Shown here piece by piece: positions 23,857 through 31,915 of a stretch of DNA of 64,000 nucleotides. The notes under the pieces are model-generated. The model searched no databases. It was not told where the DNA came from and saw only the letters and a list, made by a program, of their open reading frames with translations. The translations under genes and the position numbers were made by a program. Origin of the DNA: Acidimicrobiaceae bacterium (GTDB taxonomy: Bacteria; Actinomycetota; Acidimicrobiia; Acidimicrobiales; Ilumatobacteraceae); assembly GCA_020637295.1 (NCBI GenBank), contig JACJWF010000003.1, forward strand, positions 1 through 64,000, given 5' to 3'. Position 1 is the stretch's first letter; every line of letters starts with the position of its first letter.

Positions 23857-25803
23857 ATGACCGCCACCCGCCGGGTCGTGCACACCGCCTGCACGCTGGA
23901 CTGCCCCGATGCCTGCTCGCTCGCCGTCACGGTGGAGGACACGGCCGACGGCCCGCGGATCGTGGACGTGAACGCCGGCCCGGCCAACCCGGACACCGGC
24001 GGCTGGATCTGCGCGAAGGTGAAGCGGCACGCTTCGCGCGTCTACTCCCCGGACCGCCTGCTGCACCCCCAGGTCCGGGTGGGTGAGAAGGGCAGTGGCG
24101 AGTTCCGTCAGGCTTCCTGGCCCGAGGCGGTGGGCCTCATCGCCGGGCGGATGACGGCTGCGCTGGCAGGGCGTGGCGGCGACGCGATCGCGGCGTACAC
24201 CTACAACTCTTCCGCCGCCCGCGTGGAGCGCGCCAGCATGACCGAGGCGCTGTTCGCCGCCATCGGGGCCACCGTGGTGGATCACACCATCTGCGCGCAC
24301 ACGATGGGCGAGTCGTGGGTCAGCGTCTTCGGCACCATGCGCTCTGCCGACCCGGCCGATGTGGTGCACAGCCGGCTGGTGATCGTCTGGGGCGCCAACC
24401 CCACCGTCAGCAACACCCACCTCCCGCCGCTGGTGCGACAGGCGGTGCAGGCCGGTGCCCGGGTGGTGGTGGTGGATCCGCGCCGCACGGCGATGGCCGC
24501 CCGCGCCGACCTGCACCTGCCCGTGCGCCCTGGTACGGACGTGGCGTTGGCGATGGCCGTCGCCCACCAGTGGGATCGCCACGGCCACATCGACCACGCC
24601 TTCCTGGCAGCCCACGCCGACGGCGCGGAGGAGTTCCTGGCGGCTGCTGCGGAGTGGACGCCTGCCGCCGCCGAGGCCGTCACCGGGGTGCCCGCGGCCG
24701 ACATCGTGACGCTGGCGGAATGGTGGGGAACCACCCGCCCCTCGATGCTCCGCATCGGCTGGGGCACCGAACGGAACTCCAACGGCGGGGCCGGATGCCG
24801 TGCAGTGCTGGCCTTGCCCGTGCTGGGCGGGCACTTCGGCCAGGCCGGCAGTGGGGTGATCGGCTCGGTCAGCACCGGTGCGGTGGACGCCCGCAGCCGC
24901 TGGCCGAAGGAGGCGCTGGACGGGCCGGCGCGCCGGCACCTGCCGATGCACCAGATCGGCGGCTGGCTGCGACCGGGTACCGACGACCCCACGGAGGTGC
25001 TGTTCGTGCAGGGGGCGAACCCGGCGGTGATGTGCCCGGCCCAGGCCGCGGTCCTGGCAGCCCTGGGACGGGAGGACGTGTTCACCGTGGTGCACGAGCA
25101 GGTGATGACGGACACGGCCCGGTTCGCCGACGTCGTGCTGCCGGCCACCACCAGCTTCGAGATCGAGGACATCGGCGGTTCCTACGGGTCGTACATGGTG
25201 CAGCCGGTGGTGCCGGCCATCCCGCCCGTGGGCGAGGCGCGGTCGAACGACGCCACCGGTCTGGCGCTCGCGGCCGCGTTGGGGTTCGACTGGCACGTGC
25301 CGCCGGCCGTCACCGCGGCATCGGACCCCGGTCCGCGCCGGGCCATCGTGCCGGCTCGCCAGTTCGTCGACACCGCTCCGGGGCCGGCGCACGGCGGGAA
25401 GGCACGGTTGGCGGACCCCGAGCAGGGCGTGCCCCGTTACGTGCCGCTCCCGAGCGGGCCGCCGCTGACGCTGATCTCTCCGGCCACCTCGAAGCTGATC
25501 AACTCGATGTTCGGCGAATTCCAGAGCCCGGCTCCGTCCGTCACCCTCCACCCGCAGGACGCGCATGCCCGCGGGCTGGCCGCCGGGCAGCAGGTGCGGG
25601 TTCGCAGTGCCCAGGGTGAAATCATCGTCCCGCTGGACGTGCAGGCCTCGGTGCGGCCCGGCGTGGCGGTGATGGCCAAGGGTGTCTGGCTGCGCGAACA
25701 CCCCGACGGCAAGGGGGTCAACTGGCTCACCCCTGCCACCGGCGATCCGCTCGGCAACGGAGCCTGCTTCAACGACACCTTGGTGGACGTGCACCCGCTC
25801 TGA
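23857..25803 (+). CDS. Molybdopterin-dependent oxidoreductase (DMSO reductase superfamily)
   Basis: 648 residues. An N-terminal [4Fe-4S] motif has Cys12, Cys16, Cys20 and Cys52. Then come GWICAKVKRH, the molybdopterin-binding domain (WGANPTVSNTHLPPLV, VVVVDPRRTAMAARADLHLPVRPGTDVALA), QGANPAVMCPAQ, VTLHPQDAHARGL and a C-terminal MGD-binding part. There is no twin-arginine signal, so it is cytoplasmic. Metal ligand and substrate are not clear from sequence. It is divergent from the etf-fix operon and could feed or accept electrons there; this link is inference from position. Confidence 0.88.
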   Translation: MTATRRVVHTACTLDCPDACSLAVTVEDTADGPRIVDVNAGPANPDTGGWICAKVKRHASRVYSPDRLLHPQVRVGEKGSGEFRQASWPEAVGLIAGRMTAALAGRGGDAIAAYTYNSSAARVERASMTEALFAAIGATVVDHTICAHTMGESWVSVFGTMRSADPADVVHSRLVIVWGANPTVSNTHLPPLVRQAVQAGARVVVVDPRRTAMAARADLHLPVRPGTDVALAMAVAHQWDRHGHIDHAFLAAHADGAEEFLAAAAEWTPAAAEAVTGVPAADIVTLAEWWGTTRPSMLRIGWGTERNSNGGAGCRAVLALPVLGGHFGQAGSGVIGSVSTGAVDARSRWPKEALDGPARRHLPMHQIGGWLRPGTDDPTEVLFVQGANPAVMCPAQAAVLAALGREDVFTVVHEQVMTDTARFADVVLPATTSFEIEDIGGSYGSYMVQPVVPAIPPVGEARSNDATGLALAAALGFDWHVPPAVTAASDPGPRRAIVPARQFVDTAPGPAHGGKARLADPEQGVPRYVPLPSGPPLTLISPATSKLINSMFGEFQSPAPSVTLHPQDAHARGLAAGQQVRVRSAQGEIIVPLDVQASVRPGVAVMAKGVWLREHPDGKGVNWLTPATGDPLGNGACFNDTLVDVHPL

Positions 25804-25900
25804 CCTGGGCCTTCACGTCGCCCACGGTGGGTGAGGCGGTCGCTCGGCAAGTTCGTCAAGTGCCGTTAAGGTCCTCACGGATCGTGCCGATGCTGGGGTC

Positions 25901-26839
25901 ATGTCACCGGACCCGGCTGCGGCCGCCACCATCCCTCGACTGCCGCCGGCTGCCGCCGTCCGGATGCCCTCGGGAGGCACCGTCACCGAACGCCCTGCAC
26001 CGGCCGGTGGCGTACCCGGTTCCGGCATGTCGTCGTTCCAGCGGGCCCTGATGGAGTACCAGATGTCGCTCCAGCCGCCGGCCACGGCCAAGCCGCAGAA
26101 GAACAAGGGCGACGGGGCCAAGCGTGGTCTGAAGCTGTTGCTGATCCTGGCGATGGTCGCCGGCCTCGGCGCCGGAGGCTGGTACGTGGTGAGGAAGTAC
26201 GTCCTCACCTCCGACCTCCCGACCTTCAGCCACCGGCCGGAGTACGGCTCGGTGACCAAGGAGATCACTGAACCCGGTATCCAGGTCCACGTGGTGGCCG
26301 ATGCCTCGATGACCGTCTTCGACTGGACAGTCGACCAGGGCGTGGAGCAGATGAATGCCCAGCACATCCTGGGCAGCGACAGGTTCGTCTTCGTGCAGAC
26401 GCCGGATGGCGCCTGGTACCGCGCCCAACGCAGCCCGGAAGCCGACCAACTGGCCCACATCGGTGGTTTCGTCTGGTTCAACGACTTCGTGCCCGACGCA
26501 CTACGCCCGTTCGTGAAGGTGGTGGAGACGAGGGATACGTCCGTGCAAGGGCACTCGGCGACGCGCTACGAGTTGGGCTTCGACATGGTTTCGTTCGCCG
26601 CGGAGGAGCCGGCAGCGCATGCCGAGTACGTCAGCGAGTTCGGTGTGGAGCCGAGCGGCTTGCTGAACGTGGCCATCACGGTGGACGGCGACGGGGTGAT
26701 CTGGCGGCTGGAGACATGGGATTCGGTGAACCCGTCGGGGCGTACGGTGGTGCGGGTCATCAGCCTGTCGCCCGAGTTGCCGCAGGTCACCTACCCGACG
26801 ACTTTCGTCGACGGGGAGACCGGCGCCCTGATCGGCTGA
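25901..26839 (+). CDS. Hypothetical single-pass membrane protein
   Basis: 312 residues. A Pro/Ala-rich cytoplasmic N-terminus of about 75 residues, basic KNKGDGAKR, one membrane helix (about residues 77-95, LLLILAMVAGLGAGGWYVV), then an extracytoplasmic domain of about 210 residues rich in beta strands (GIQVHVVADASMTVFDWTV, RFVFVQTPDGAWYRA, LLNVAITVDGDGVIWRL). The strand pattern recalls LolA/LppX-type lipid-binding shells, but no family is certain. It stands alone between convergent and divergent genes. Confidence 0.6.
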   Translation: MSPDPAAAATIPRLPPAAAVRMPSGGTVTERPAPAGGVPGSGMSSFQRALMEYQMSLQPPATAKPQKNKGDGAKRGLKLLLILAMVAGLGAGGWYVVRKYVLTSDLPTFSHRPEYGSVTKEITEPGIQVHVVADASMTVFDWTVDQGVEQMNAQHILGSDRFVFVQTPDGAWYRAQRSPEADQLAHIGGFVWFNDFVPDALRPFVKVVETRDTSVQGHSATRYELGFDMVSFAAEEPAAHAEYVSEFGVEPSGLLNVAITVDGDGVIWRLETWDSVNPSGRTVVRVISLSPELPQVTYPTTFVDGETGALIG

Positions 26840-26858
26840 CGGCCCGAGCCGCAGAGCG

Positions 26859-27869
26859 TCACTCCACGCCGAGCACCCAGCCTTCCTCCGTCAGCACGTC
26901 CTCGCGCGCTGCGGCCGGCACGGCGGGGGCGAACCAAAGGTCCAGCGTGCCGGCGCGCTCGCGGTCGGCCAGTACGTCGGCGAGCGCGATCACCTGGCGG
27001 GCGTCCTTCACGGGGTGGTCGACGTGGTCGACGTCGACCAGTGTCGGCCAGATCTCGGCCAGGACCACGGTGGCGTGCGGTCGTTGCAGGCCGGTCTCGA
27101 ACGGCCAGATGCGGGTGCGGTCGCGCAGGGCCGGGTGATGGCGAAGGCGGTGGACGACGGGGATCCCCGTCAGCACCTGGCTGCCCACGCTGCCGGCCCC
27201 CAGCAGTTGCCAGACGGTGAAGGGGCGTGTGTTGCGGGCCCGTAGGCGAATCTCCACGTGACGAAACTCGGCCGGGTCGGGCAGGGCGGTCTGGGTTGTG
27301 GGGGTGGCCGGGTCGGAAGGGGTTGCGGGGGTGGCCGGGTCGGAAGGGGTTGCGGGGGTGGCCGGGTCGGAAGGGGTTGCGGGGGTGGCCGGGTCCGGTG
27401 GCCGGGTTTTGCGGGTGGTCAGGTGGGGGCCGGCGCGGCGGGGTGGAGCGCCCCAGAAGCGGTTCGTGCCGAGGCGGCGGTTCAGGTCGGCGGCAACGTC
27501 CCAGCGGTTGTTGGCGTTGGCGGGGCCGTCGACGATCTGCTCGGCCAGGTGTGCCCAGGCCGCCCGCCAGGGTGAGCCGCCAGGGTGGGCGCTGGTGAGG
27601 CCCGCGGCAGCGGCGAAGCCGGCGGGGTAGCCGAGCGGGAAGTCGAAGCCGACGACGGTGGGCACCCCGTCGGCCAGGAGGGCGATCAGCGCATCGGCGG
27701 CCTCGGCGCGAGTGGCCGGGTTCTCGGCGGTGACGCAGCCGTCGGGATGGTGCACCCCGATCCAGATCGTGTCCTTCCCGTGCGCCGGGGCGGCCCGAGC
27801 GCTCCAGTCCACCACGACGGTCCGCTCGTAGCGGGCGGATGCGCCGGCAGCAGCGACCGGGGTGGTCAT
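26859..27869 (-). CDS. Hypothetical protein, RNase H-like fold start, with nonapeptide repeats
   Basis: 336 residues. The N-terminus RTVVVDWSARAAPAHGKDTIWIGV and VVGFDFPLGYPAGFA suggest an RNase H-like (DUF429-type) fold with conserved Asp residues. A surface loop (about residues 158-190) has three to four copies of DPATPATPS, encoded by exact 27-bp repeats. The C-terminal half holds FTVWQLLGAGSVGSQVLTGIP. The stop overlaps nothing downstream; the ATG end overlaps arfB (ATGA), so it is co-translated with arfB. No function assigned. Confidence 0.6.
   Translation of the reverse strand: MTTPVAAAGASARYERTVVVDWSARAAPAHGKDTIWIGVHHPDGCVTAENPATRAEAADALIALLADGVPTVVGFDFPLGYPAGFAAAAGLTSAHPGGSPWRAAWAHLAEQIVDGPANANNRWDVAADLNRRLGTNRFWGAPPRRAGPHLTTRKTRPPDPATPATPSDPATPATPSDPATPATPSDPATPTTQTALPDPAEFRHVEIRLRARNTRPFTVWQLLGAGSVGSQVLTGIPVVHRLRHHPALRDRTRIWPFETGLQRPHATVVLAEIWPTLVDVDHVDHPVKDARQVIALADVLADRERAGTLDLWFAPAVPAAAREDVLTEEGWVLGVE
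27300..27395. repeat. 27-bp tandem repeat in a coding region
   Basis: Three exact units (27300-27326, 27327-27353, 27354-27380) plus a 15-bp partial fourth. Each encodes the nonapeptide DPATPATPS on the minus strand. The unit is a multiple of three, so copy change keeps the frame. Confidence 0.9.
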
Positions 27870-28258
27870 TCGTCCGGCCGCCAGGAGCGGTCGGCCTTGC
27901 GGCCCGACTGGCGCTGCTTGGCCGCCAGCCGGCGCTCCACCGCACCACGGCCGGGGCGGGTCGGCCGCCGGGTGCGCGGCACCGCCGCCGCTGCCTCCAA
28001 CTGGGCGCGCAGGCGGGCCTCGGCGAGCTGCCGGTTGCGATGCTGCGAGCGGGTGTCGGCAACCGTCACGTGCGCCACCGGCCCGAGGCGGGCGATCAGC
28101 CGCTCCGTCAGGGCCGCGGGGAAGCCGGCCGCAGCGATGTCACAGTCCAGCTCCACCCTGGTGGACGAGGTGTTGACGTGCTGCCCACCCGGCCCCGAGG
28201 CGCGCGAGAACCGCCAGGTGAGCGCCTCGGGTGCGATCGGTGGAAGGGCAGCCGCCAC
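27866..28258 (-). CDS. arfB: Peptidyl-tRNA hydrolase ArfB (release factor-like rescue factor)
   Basis: 130 residues, typical of ArfB/YaeJ. The GGQ catalytic motif lies in SRASGPGGQHVNTSSTRVEL near residue 25, followed by the basic C-terminal tail (RRLAAKQRQSGRKADRSWRP) that enters the mRNA channel of stalled ribosomes. It frees nascent chains from ribosomes on broken messages. There is no codon-recognition domain. GAAGAT lies six bases before the GTG start. Downstream gene overlaps by 4 nt; ssb is 42 nt upstream. Confidence 0.92.
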   Translation of the reverse strand: MAAALPPIAPEALTWRFSRASGPGGQHVNTSSTRVELDCDIAAAGFPAALTERLIARLGPVAHVTVADTRSQHRNRQLAEARLRAQLEAAAAVPRTRRPTRPGRGAVERRLAAKQRQSGRKADRSWRPDE

Positions 28259-28300
28259 GGGTGCATCTTCGCACCAGGGCGCGGCTCGCCGGGCGAGGAT

Positions 28301-28657
28301 TCAGTCGGCGTCGTGGTGGGCGGGCTCGGCGTGGGCGCCACCACCCTGGGACCCGTGCCGCCCGGCGCGGTCGCCCGCGCGGGTGACCAGCTCGATGAAC
28401 TGGGCGACGATTCGCAGTTCGGTGACCTGCTCGCCGTCCTCGGTGTACGTGCGGTCCTCCAGGCGACCGGTGATGGCGATGACGTCGCCGACGAACAACC
28501 GCGCCCCGAAGTCGCCGGGCTGGCCGAACGCATCGAACTCGAAGTGGTCGGGCGTCCCGCCGGCACCCTTGGTCTTGATCTTGACGACCGTGCGTGCGCC
28601 GTTGCCGGGCCGGAAGGGCCGGTCCGTCACCTCGCCCACCAACATCACGACGTTCAT
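28301..28657 (-). CDS. ssb: Single-stranded DNA-binding protein
   Basis: 118 residues from the ATG at 28657 (GGAGCG before it); another ATG four codons upstream is possible. The OB fold is recognisable in MNVVMLVGEVTDRPF, GARTVVKIKTKG, DHFEFDAFGQPGDFGARLFVGDVIAITGRLEDRTY and TELRIVAQFIELV. The tail is short and His/Gly-rich and lacks the usual acidic DDDIPF end, so this is probably an accessory SSB rather than the main replication one. Confidence 0.85.
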   Translation of the reverse strand: MNVVMLVGEVTDRPFRPGNGARTVVKIKTKGAGGTPDHFEFDAFGQPGDFGARLFVGDVIAITGRLEDRTYTEDGEQVTELRIVAQFIELVTRAGDRAGRHGSQGGGAHAEPAHHDAD

Positions 28658-28779
28658 CGCCGCTCCCATACCTCGTAGGTGTGCGCAGTCTGACAGCTGG
28701 CCGAACGGTTTGCTACGAGTTGGCCGCGGATTTGTCGCGAACGTGTCACGGGCGGTCGAGGCCCGTTGGGCGAGGCCGG

Positions 28780-30000
28780 TCACATCCGGCGGCGCATCAC
28801 CCGCTCGGGGAGGCTGCGGCGGAACGGGCCGGTCACCTCGTAGGTGCGGCCGACGCCGCCGGAGCCGTCGGGGCCTCGCTGGCAACTGAGGTACAGGCGG
28901 GTGCCGGACGGGTCGAACGCCACGCCTGTGACCTCGGACTGGTCGTGGCCGACGAAGCGCAGGAACGTCCAGCAGGCGGCGCGGCCGATGGTCGGCAGGA
29001 TGCAGACCTCCATGTTGCCGCCGTCCTCCGCCACGTACAGGTCGCCGGAGTGGCGGTGGCCGACCAGGTTGTCCACGGCGTCCAGCGGGGCGGCGGGTGT
29101 GACGGCGTGGTCGTAGAAGACGGTCAGGCGCTGGTCGCGCAGGTCCACCCGCCAGACCCGCACGTCCAGCTTGGTGGTGAGGTACAGCTGGTTGCGTTCG
29201 ATCCACGCGCCCTCGGCGCCGGCGAACGCGGTACTGCCGGTGTCACGAGCGGGGCTGCCCGGGTCGGTTGCCGCCCAGGCCAGCGAGGTGCCGATGCCGA
29301 TGTTCACCACGTGGGCCACCTGCAGGGTGCCGGCGGTCAGGTCGCCGCGGGTGGTGGGCCGGAAGCGGTAGAGGCGGCCGGCCGGGTCGTCCTCCACCAT
29401 GTAGATCCAGCCGCGCCGCTGGTCGACAGCGATCATCTCGTGCGCAAAGGTGCCGAGCGCCGGCCGGTGCACGCCCTGGCCGGGGCCGGTGGGGTCGCAC
29501 TCGTACACGCCGCCGGTTGGGTGCTCCTCCCCGGACAGGTAGGTGCCCCACGGGGTGACGCCGCCGGAGCAGCTGCGGGTGGTGCCGGAGAGGATGGTGT
29601 AGCCGTCCACGACGTTGGCGGCGGAGTCGAAACGCAGGGTGCCCACCGTGCCGCCACCGCCTCCCGTCTCGCCGTTGGACACGAGGTACCACCCGCCGCC
29701 GGCGGCCGGCAGGCAGGCGGCACCGTCGGGGTTGGCATGCCACGTGTGGCCGGTGCCGGGCACGGTCTCGCCGGAGGCCGCGAGCAGGCGGGACGTGAAG
29801 CCGGCGGGCAGCATCAGGCCGTCGCCGTTGGCCGGTTGCAACGGGCCGTACGGGCCGTCGCCCGGGTTGCCGCCGCGTGCGCCAGCGGGCGCGTCGGCGG
29901 CGGCACACGCGCCGGCCGCGCCGACCCAGGCGGCGCCGCCGGCGGCGAGAGCGCCGCGCAGGAAGGAGCGTCGGTCGAGTGAACCCATGCATCGGTTCAT
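28780..30000 (-). CDS. PhoX/DUF839 family exported protein
   Basis: 406 residues from the ATG at 30000; CACGAT lies seven bases upstream. A twin-arginine signal (DRRSFLRGALAAGGAAWVGA) predicts folded export. The body has the PhoX-type propeller features NGETGGGGGTVGTLRF, CSGGVTPWGTYLSGEEHPTGGVYECDP, HEMIAVDQRRGWIYMVEDDPAGRLYRF and VAEDGGNMEV, with acidic residues that bind calcium or iron in alkaline phosphatase PhoX. Phosphatase activity is likely but not proven. It stands alone on the minus strand. Confidence 0.85.
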   Translation of the reverse strand: MNRCMGSLDRRSFLRGALAAGGAAWVGAAGACAAADAPAGARGGNPGDGPYGPLQPANGDGLMLPAGFTSRLLAASGETVPGTGHTWHANPDGAACLPAAGGGWYLVSNGETGGGGGTVGTLRFDSAANVVDGYTILSGTTRSCSGGVTPWGTYLSGEEHPTGGVYECDPTGPGQGVHRPALGTFAHEMIAVDQRRGWIYMVEDDPAGRLYRFRPTTRGDLTAGTLQVAHVVNIGIGTSLAWAATDPGSPARDTGSTAFAGAEGAWIERNQLYLTTKLDVRVWRVDLRDQRLTVFYDHAVTPAAPLDAVDNLVGHRHSGDLYVAEDGGNMEVCILPTIGRAACWTFLRFVGHDQSEVTGVAFDPSGTRLYLSCQRGPDGSGGVGRTYEVTGPFRRSLPERVMRRRM

Positions 30001-30046
30001 CGGCACGATCGTGCCACCGGCTGAGCGCCGGATGGCGGCGGGTCGC

Positions 30047-31915
30047 TCAGGACACGTCCGTCGCGGCGCCGGCGAACTGGGCGTTGTACAGCTCGTAGTA
30101 GGCGCCGTGGCGCATCAGCAGCTCCTGGTGGGAGCCCTGCTCGACGATGGCCCCGTTGTCCATCACCAGGATGGTGTCCGCGTCGCGGATGGTGGACAGG
30201 CGGTGGGCGATGACGAAGCTGGTGCGCCCGCCGCGAAGGCGGTTCATCGCCCGCTGGATGAGCACCTCGGTGCGAGTGTCGACGGAGCTGGTGGCTTCGT
30301 CGAGGATCAGGATGGCCGGGTCGCCGAGGAAGGCGCGGGCGATGGTGAGCAGCTGCTTCTCGCCGGCGCTGACCGCGGTGCCCTCGTCGTCCAGCACGGT
30401 GTCGTAGCCGTGCGGGAGGGAGTGCACGAAGCGGTCCACGTAGCACGCCTTGGCGGCCTCGAGGATCTCCTCGTCGGTGGCGTCGAGGTTGCCGTAGCGC
30501 AGGTTCTCGCGGATGGTGCCGGAGAACAGCCAGGTGTCCTGCAGGACCATGCCGATCTCGCTGCGCAGCTCGTGGCGGGTCATGGTCGACGTGTCCCTGC
30601 CGTCCAGCAGGATGCGCCCGCCGTTCAGCTCGTAGAAGCGCATGATCAGGTTCACCAGCGTCGTCTTGCCGGCGCCGGTGGGGCCGACGATGGCCACCGT
30701 CTGGCCGGGCTGCACGGTCAGCGACAGGTCGTCGATCAGCGGGGTGTCCTCGCGGTAGCGGAACGAGACGTGCTGGAACTCCACGGCGCCGCGGATAGGC
30801 GGGGCGTCCGGGTCTGCCGCCGGGTCGGCCACCTGCTCGGGCGCGTCGAGCAGCTCGAACACCCGCTCGGCGGAGGCGATGCCGGACTGGAGGACGTTCA
30901 TCATGCTGGCCGTCTGGGTGAGCGGCATCGTGAACTGGCGGGAGTACTGGATGAACGCCTGCACGTCGCCGAGCCCGAGCGACCCGTTGGCCACCTTCAG
31001 CCCGCCGACCACGGCGACGGCCACATAGTTGAGGCTGCTGAGCAGCACGGTGGAGGGCTGCACGCACCCGCTGATGAACTGGGCGGAGAACGCGGCCTCG
31101 TACAGCTCGTCGTTGGTGGCGTCGAAGCGGGCCTGGGCCTCGTGCTGGCGGCCGAACGCCTTGACGATGGCGTGCCCGGTGAACGTCTCCTCCACCTGGG
31201 CGTTGAGCATGCCGGTGTGGCGCCACTGGGCGATGAACTTGTCGCGGGCCCGCCCGGCGATGGTCTTCATCGTCCAGATCGAGAGCGGCACGGTGACGAT
31301 GGCGATGAGGGCGAGCTGCCAGGAGATGGTCAGCATCATGATCAGCACACCGACGATGGTGAGAAGGCCGGTGAGCAACTGGCTGATGCTCTGCTGCATG
31401 CTCTGGGCGACATTGTCGATGTCGTTGGTGACCCGGCTCAGCAGGTCGCCGCGGGGCTGGCCGTCGATGTAGCCGAGCGGCATCGCGTTCAGCTTGTCCT
31501 CCACCTCGCCGCGCATCCGGTGCATGGTGCGCTGCACCACGCCGGCCACCAGCCAGGCCTGGCCGTACGCCAGCAGGTAGCCGATCGCGTAGAGGCCGAC
31601 GGCGATCCACAGGGTGAGGTGCAGCTCGCCGAAGTCGATGCCCGGGCCACCTTGGAAGCGGCGGATGATGCCGTCGTAGAGGACGTTGGTGGCGTGGCCG
31701 AGCACCTTCGGCCCGGCCACCAGCAGGCTGACGCTGCCGACGGCGAGGACCCCGATGAGCACCACCTTCCACCGCTCCGGGGCGAGCTGGCGAAGCAGGC
31801 GCTTGCTGGACGTGGCGAAGTCCTTCGACTTCTCGGTGGGCACACCGACGGTGCTCATCCGCCCGCCGCGCATCTCGGCGGTGCTGTTCGGCGGACGGGC
31901 GGGTTGCTGGCTCAC
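30047..31915 (-). CDS. ABC exporter subunit with canonical Walker B (heterodimer partner B)
   Basis: 622 residues, GTG start overlapping the previous stop (GTGA). Six membrane helices precede an ATPase domain with Walker A GPTGAGKTTLVNL, Walker B ILILDEATSSVD and switch IAHRLSTI, all canonical, but the signature is VSAGEKQ instead of LSGGQ. In heterodimeric exporters such as TM287/288 this half supplies the Walker motifs of the active site and the poor signature of the degenerate site. Likely drug or lipid efflux; substrate unknown. Confidence 0.93.
   Translation of the reverse strand: MSQQPARPPNSTAEMRGGRMSTVGVPTEKSKDFATSSKRLLRQLAPERWKVVLIGVLAVGSVSLLVAGPKVLGHATNVLYDGIIRRFQGGPGIDFGELHLTLWIAVGLYAIGYLLAYGQAWLVAGVVQRTMHRMRGEVEDKLNAMPLGYIDGQPRGDLLSRVTNDIDNVAQSMQQSISQLLTGLLTIVGVLIMMLTISWQLALIAIVTVPLSIWTMKTIAGRARDKFIAQWRHTGMLNAQVEETFTGHAIVKAFGRQHEAQARFDATNDELYEAAFSAQFISGCVQPSTVLLSSLNYVAVAVVGGLKVANGSLGLGDVQAFIQYSRQFTMPLTQTASMMNVLQSGIASAERVFELLDAPEQVADPAADPDAPPIRGAVEFQHVSFRYREDTPLIDDLSLTVQPGQTVAIVGPTGAGKTTLVNLIMRFYELNGGRILLDGRDTSTMTRHELRSEIGMVLQDTWLFSGTIRENLRYGNLDATDEEILEAAKACYVDRFVHSLPHGYDTVLDDEGTAVSAGEKQLLTIARAFLGDPAILILDEATSSVDTRTEVLIQRAMNRLRGGRTSFVIAHRLSTIRDADTILVMDNGAIVEQGSHQELLMRHGAYYELYNAQFAGAATDVS

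Noticed and set aside
28301..28657. ssb as the main replicative SSB
   Set aside because: The acidic C-terminal tip is missing and rpsF/rpsR/rplI are not adjacent.
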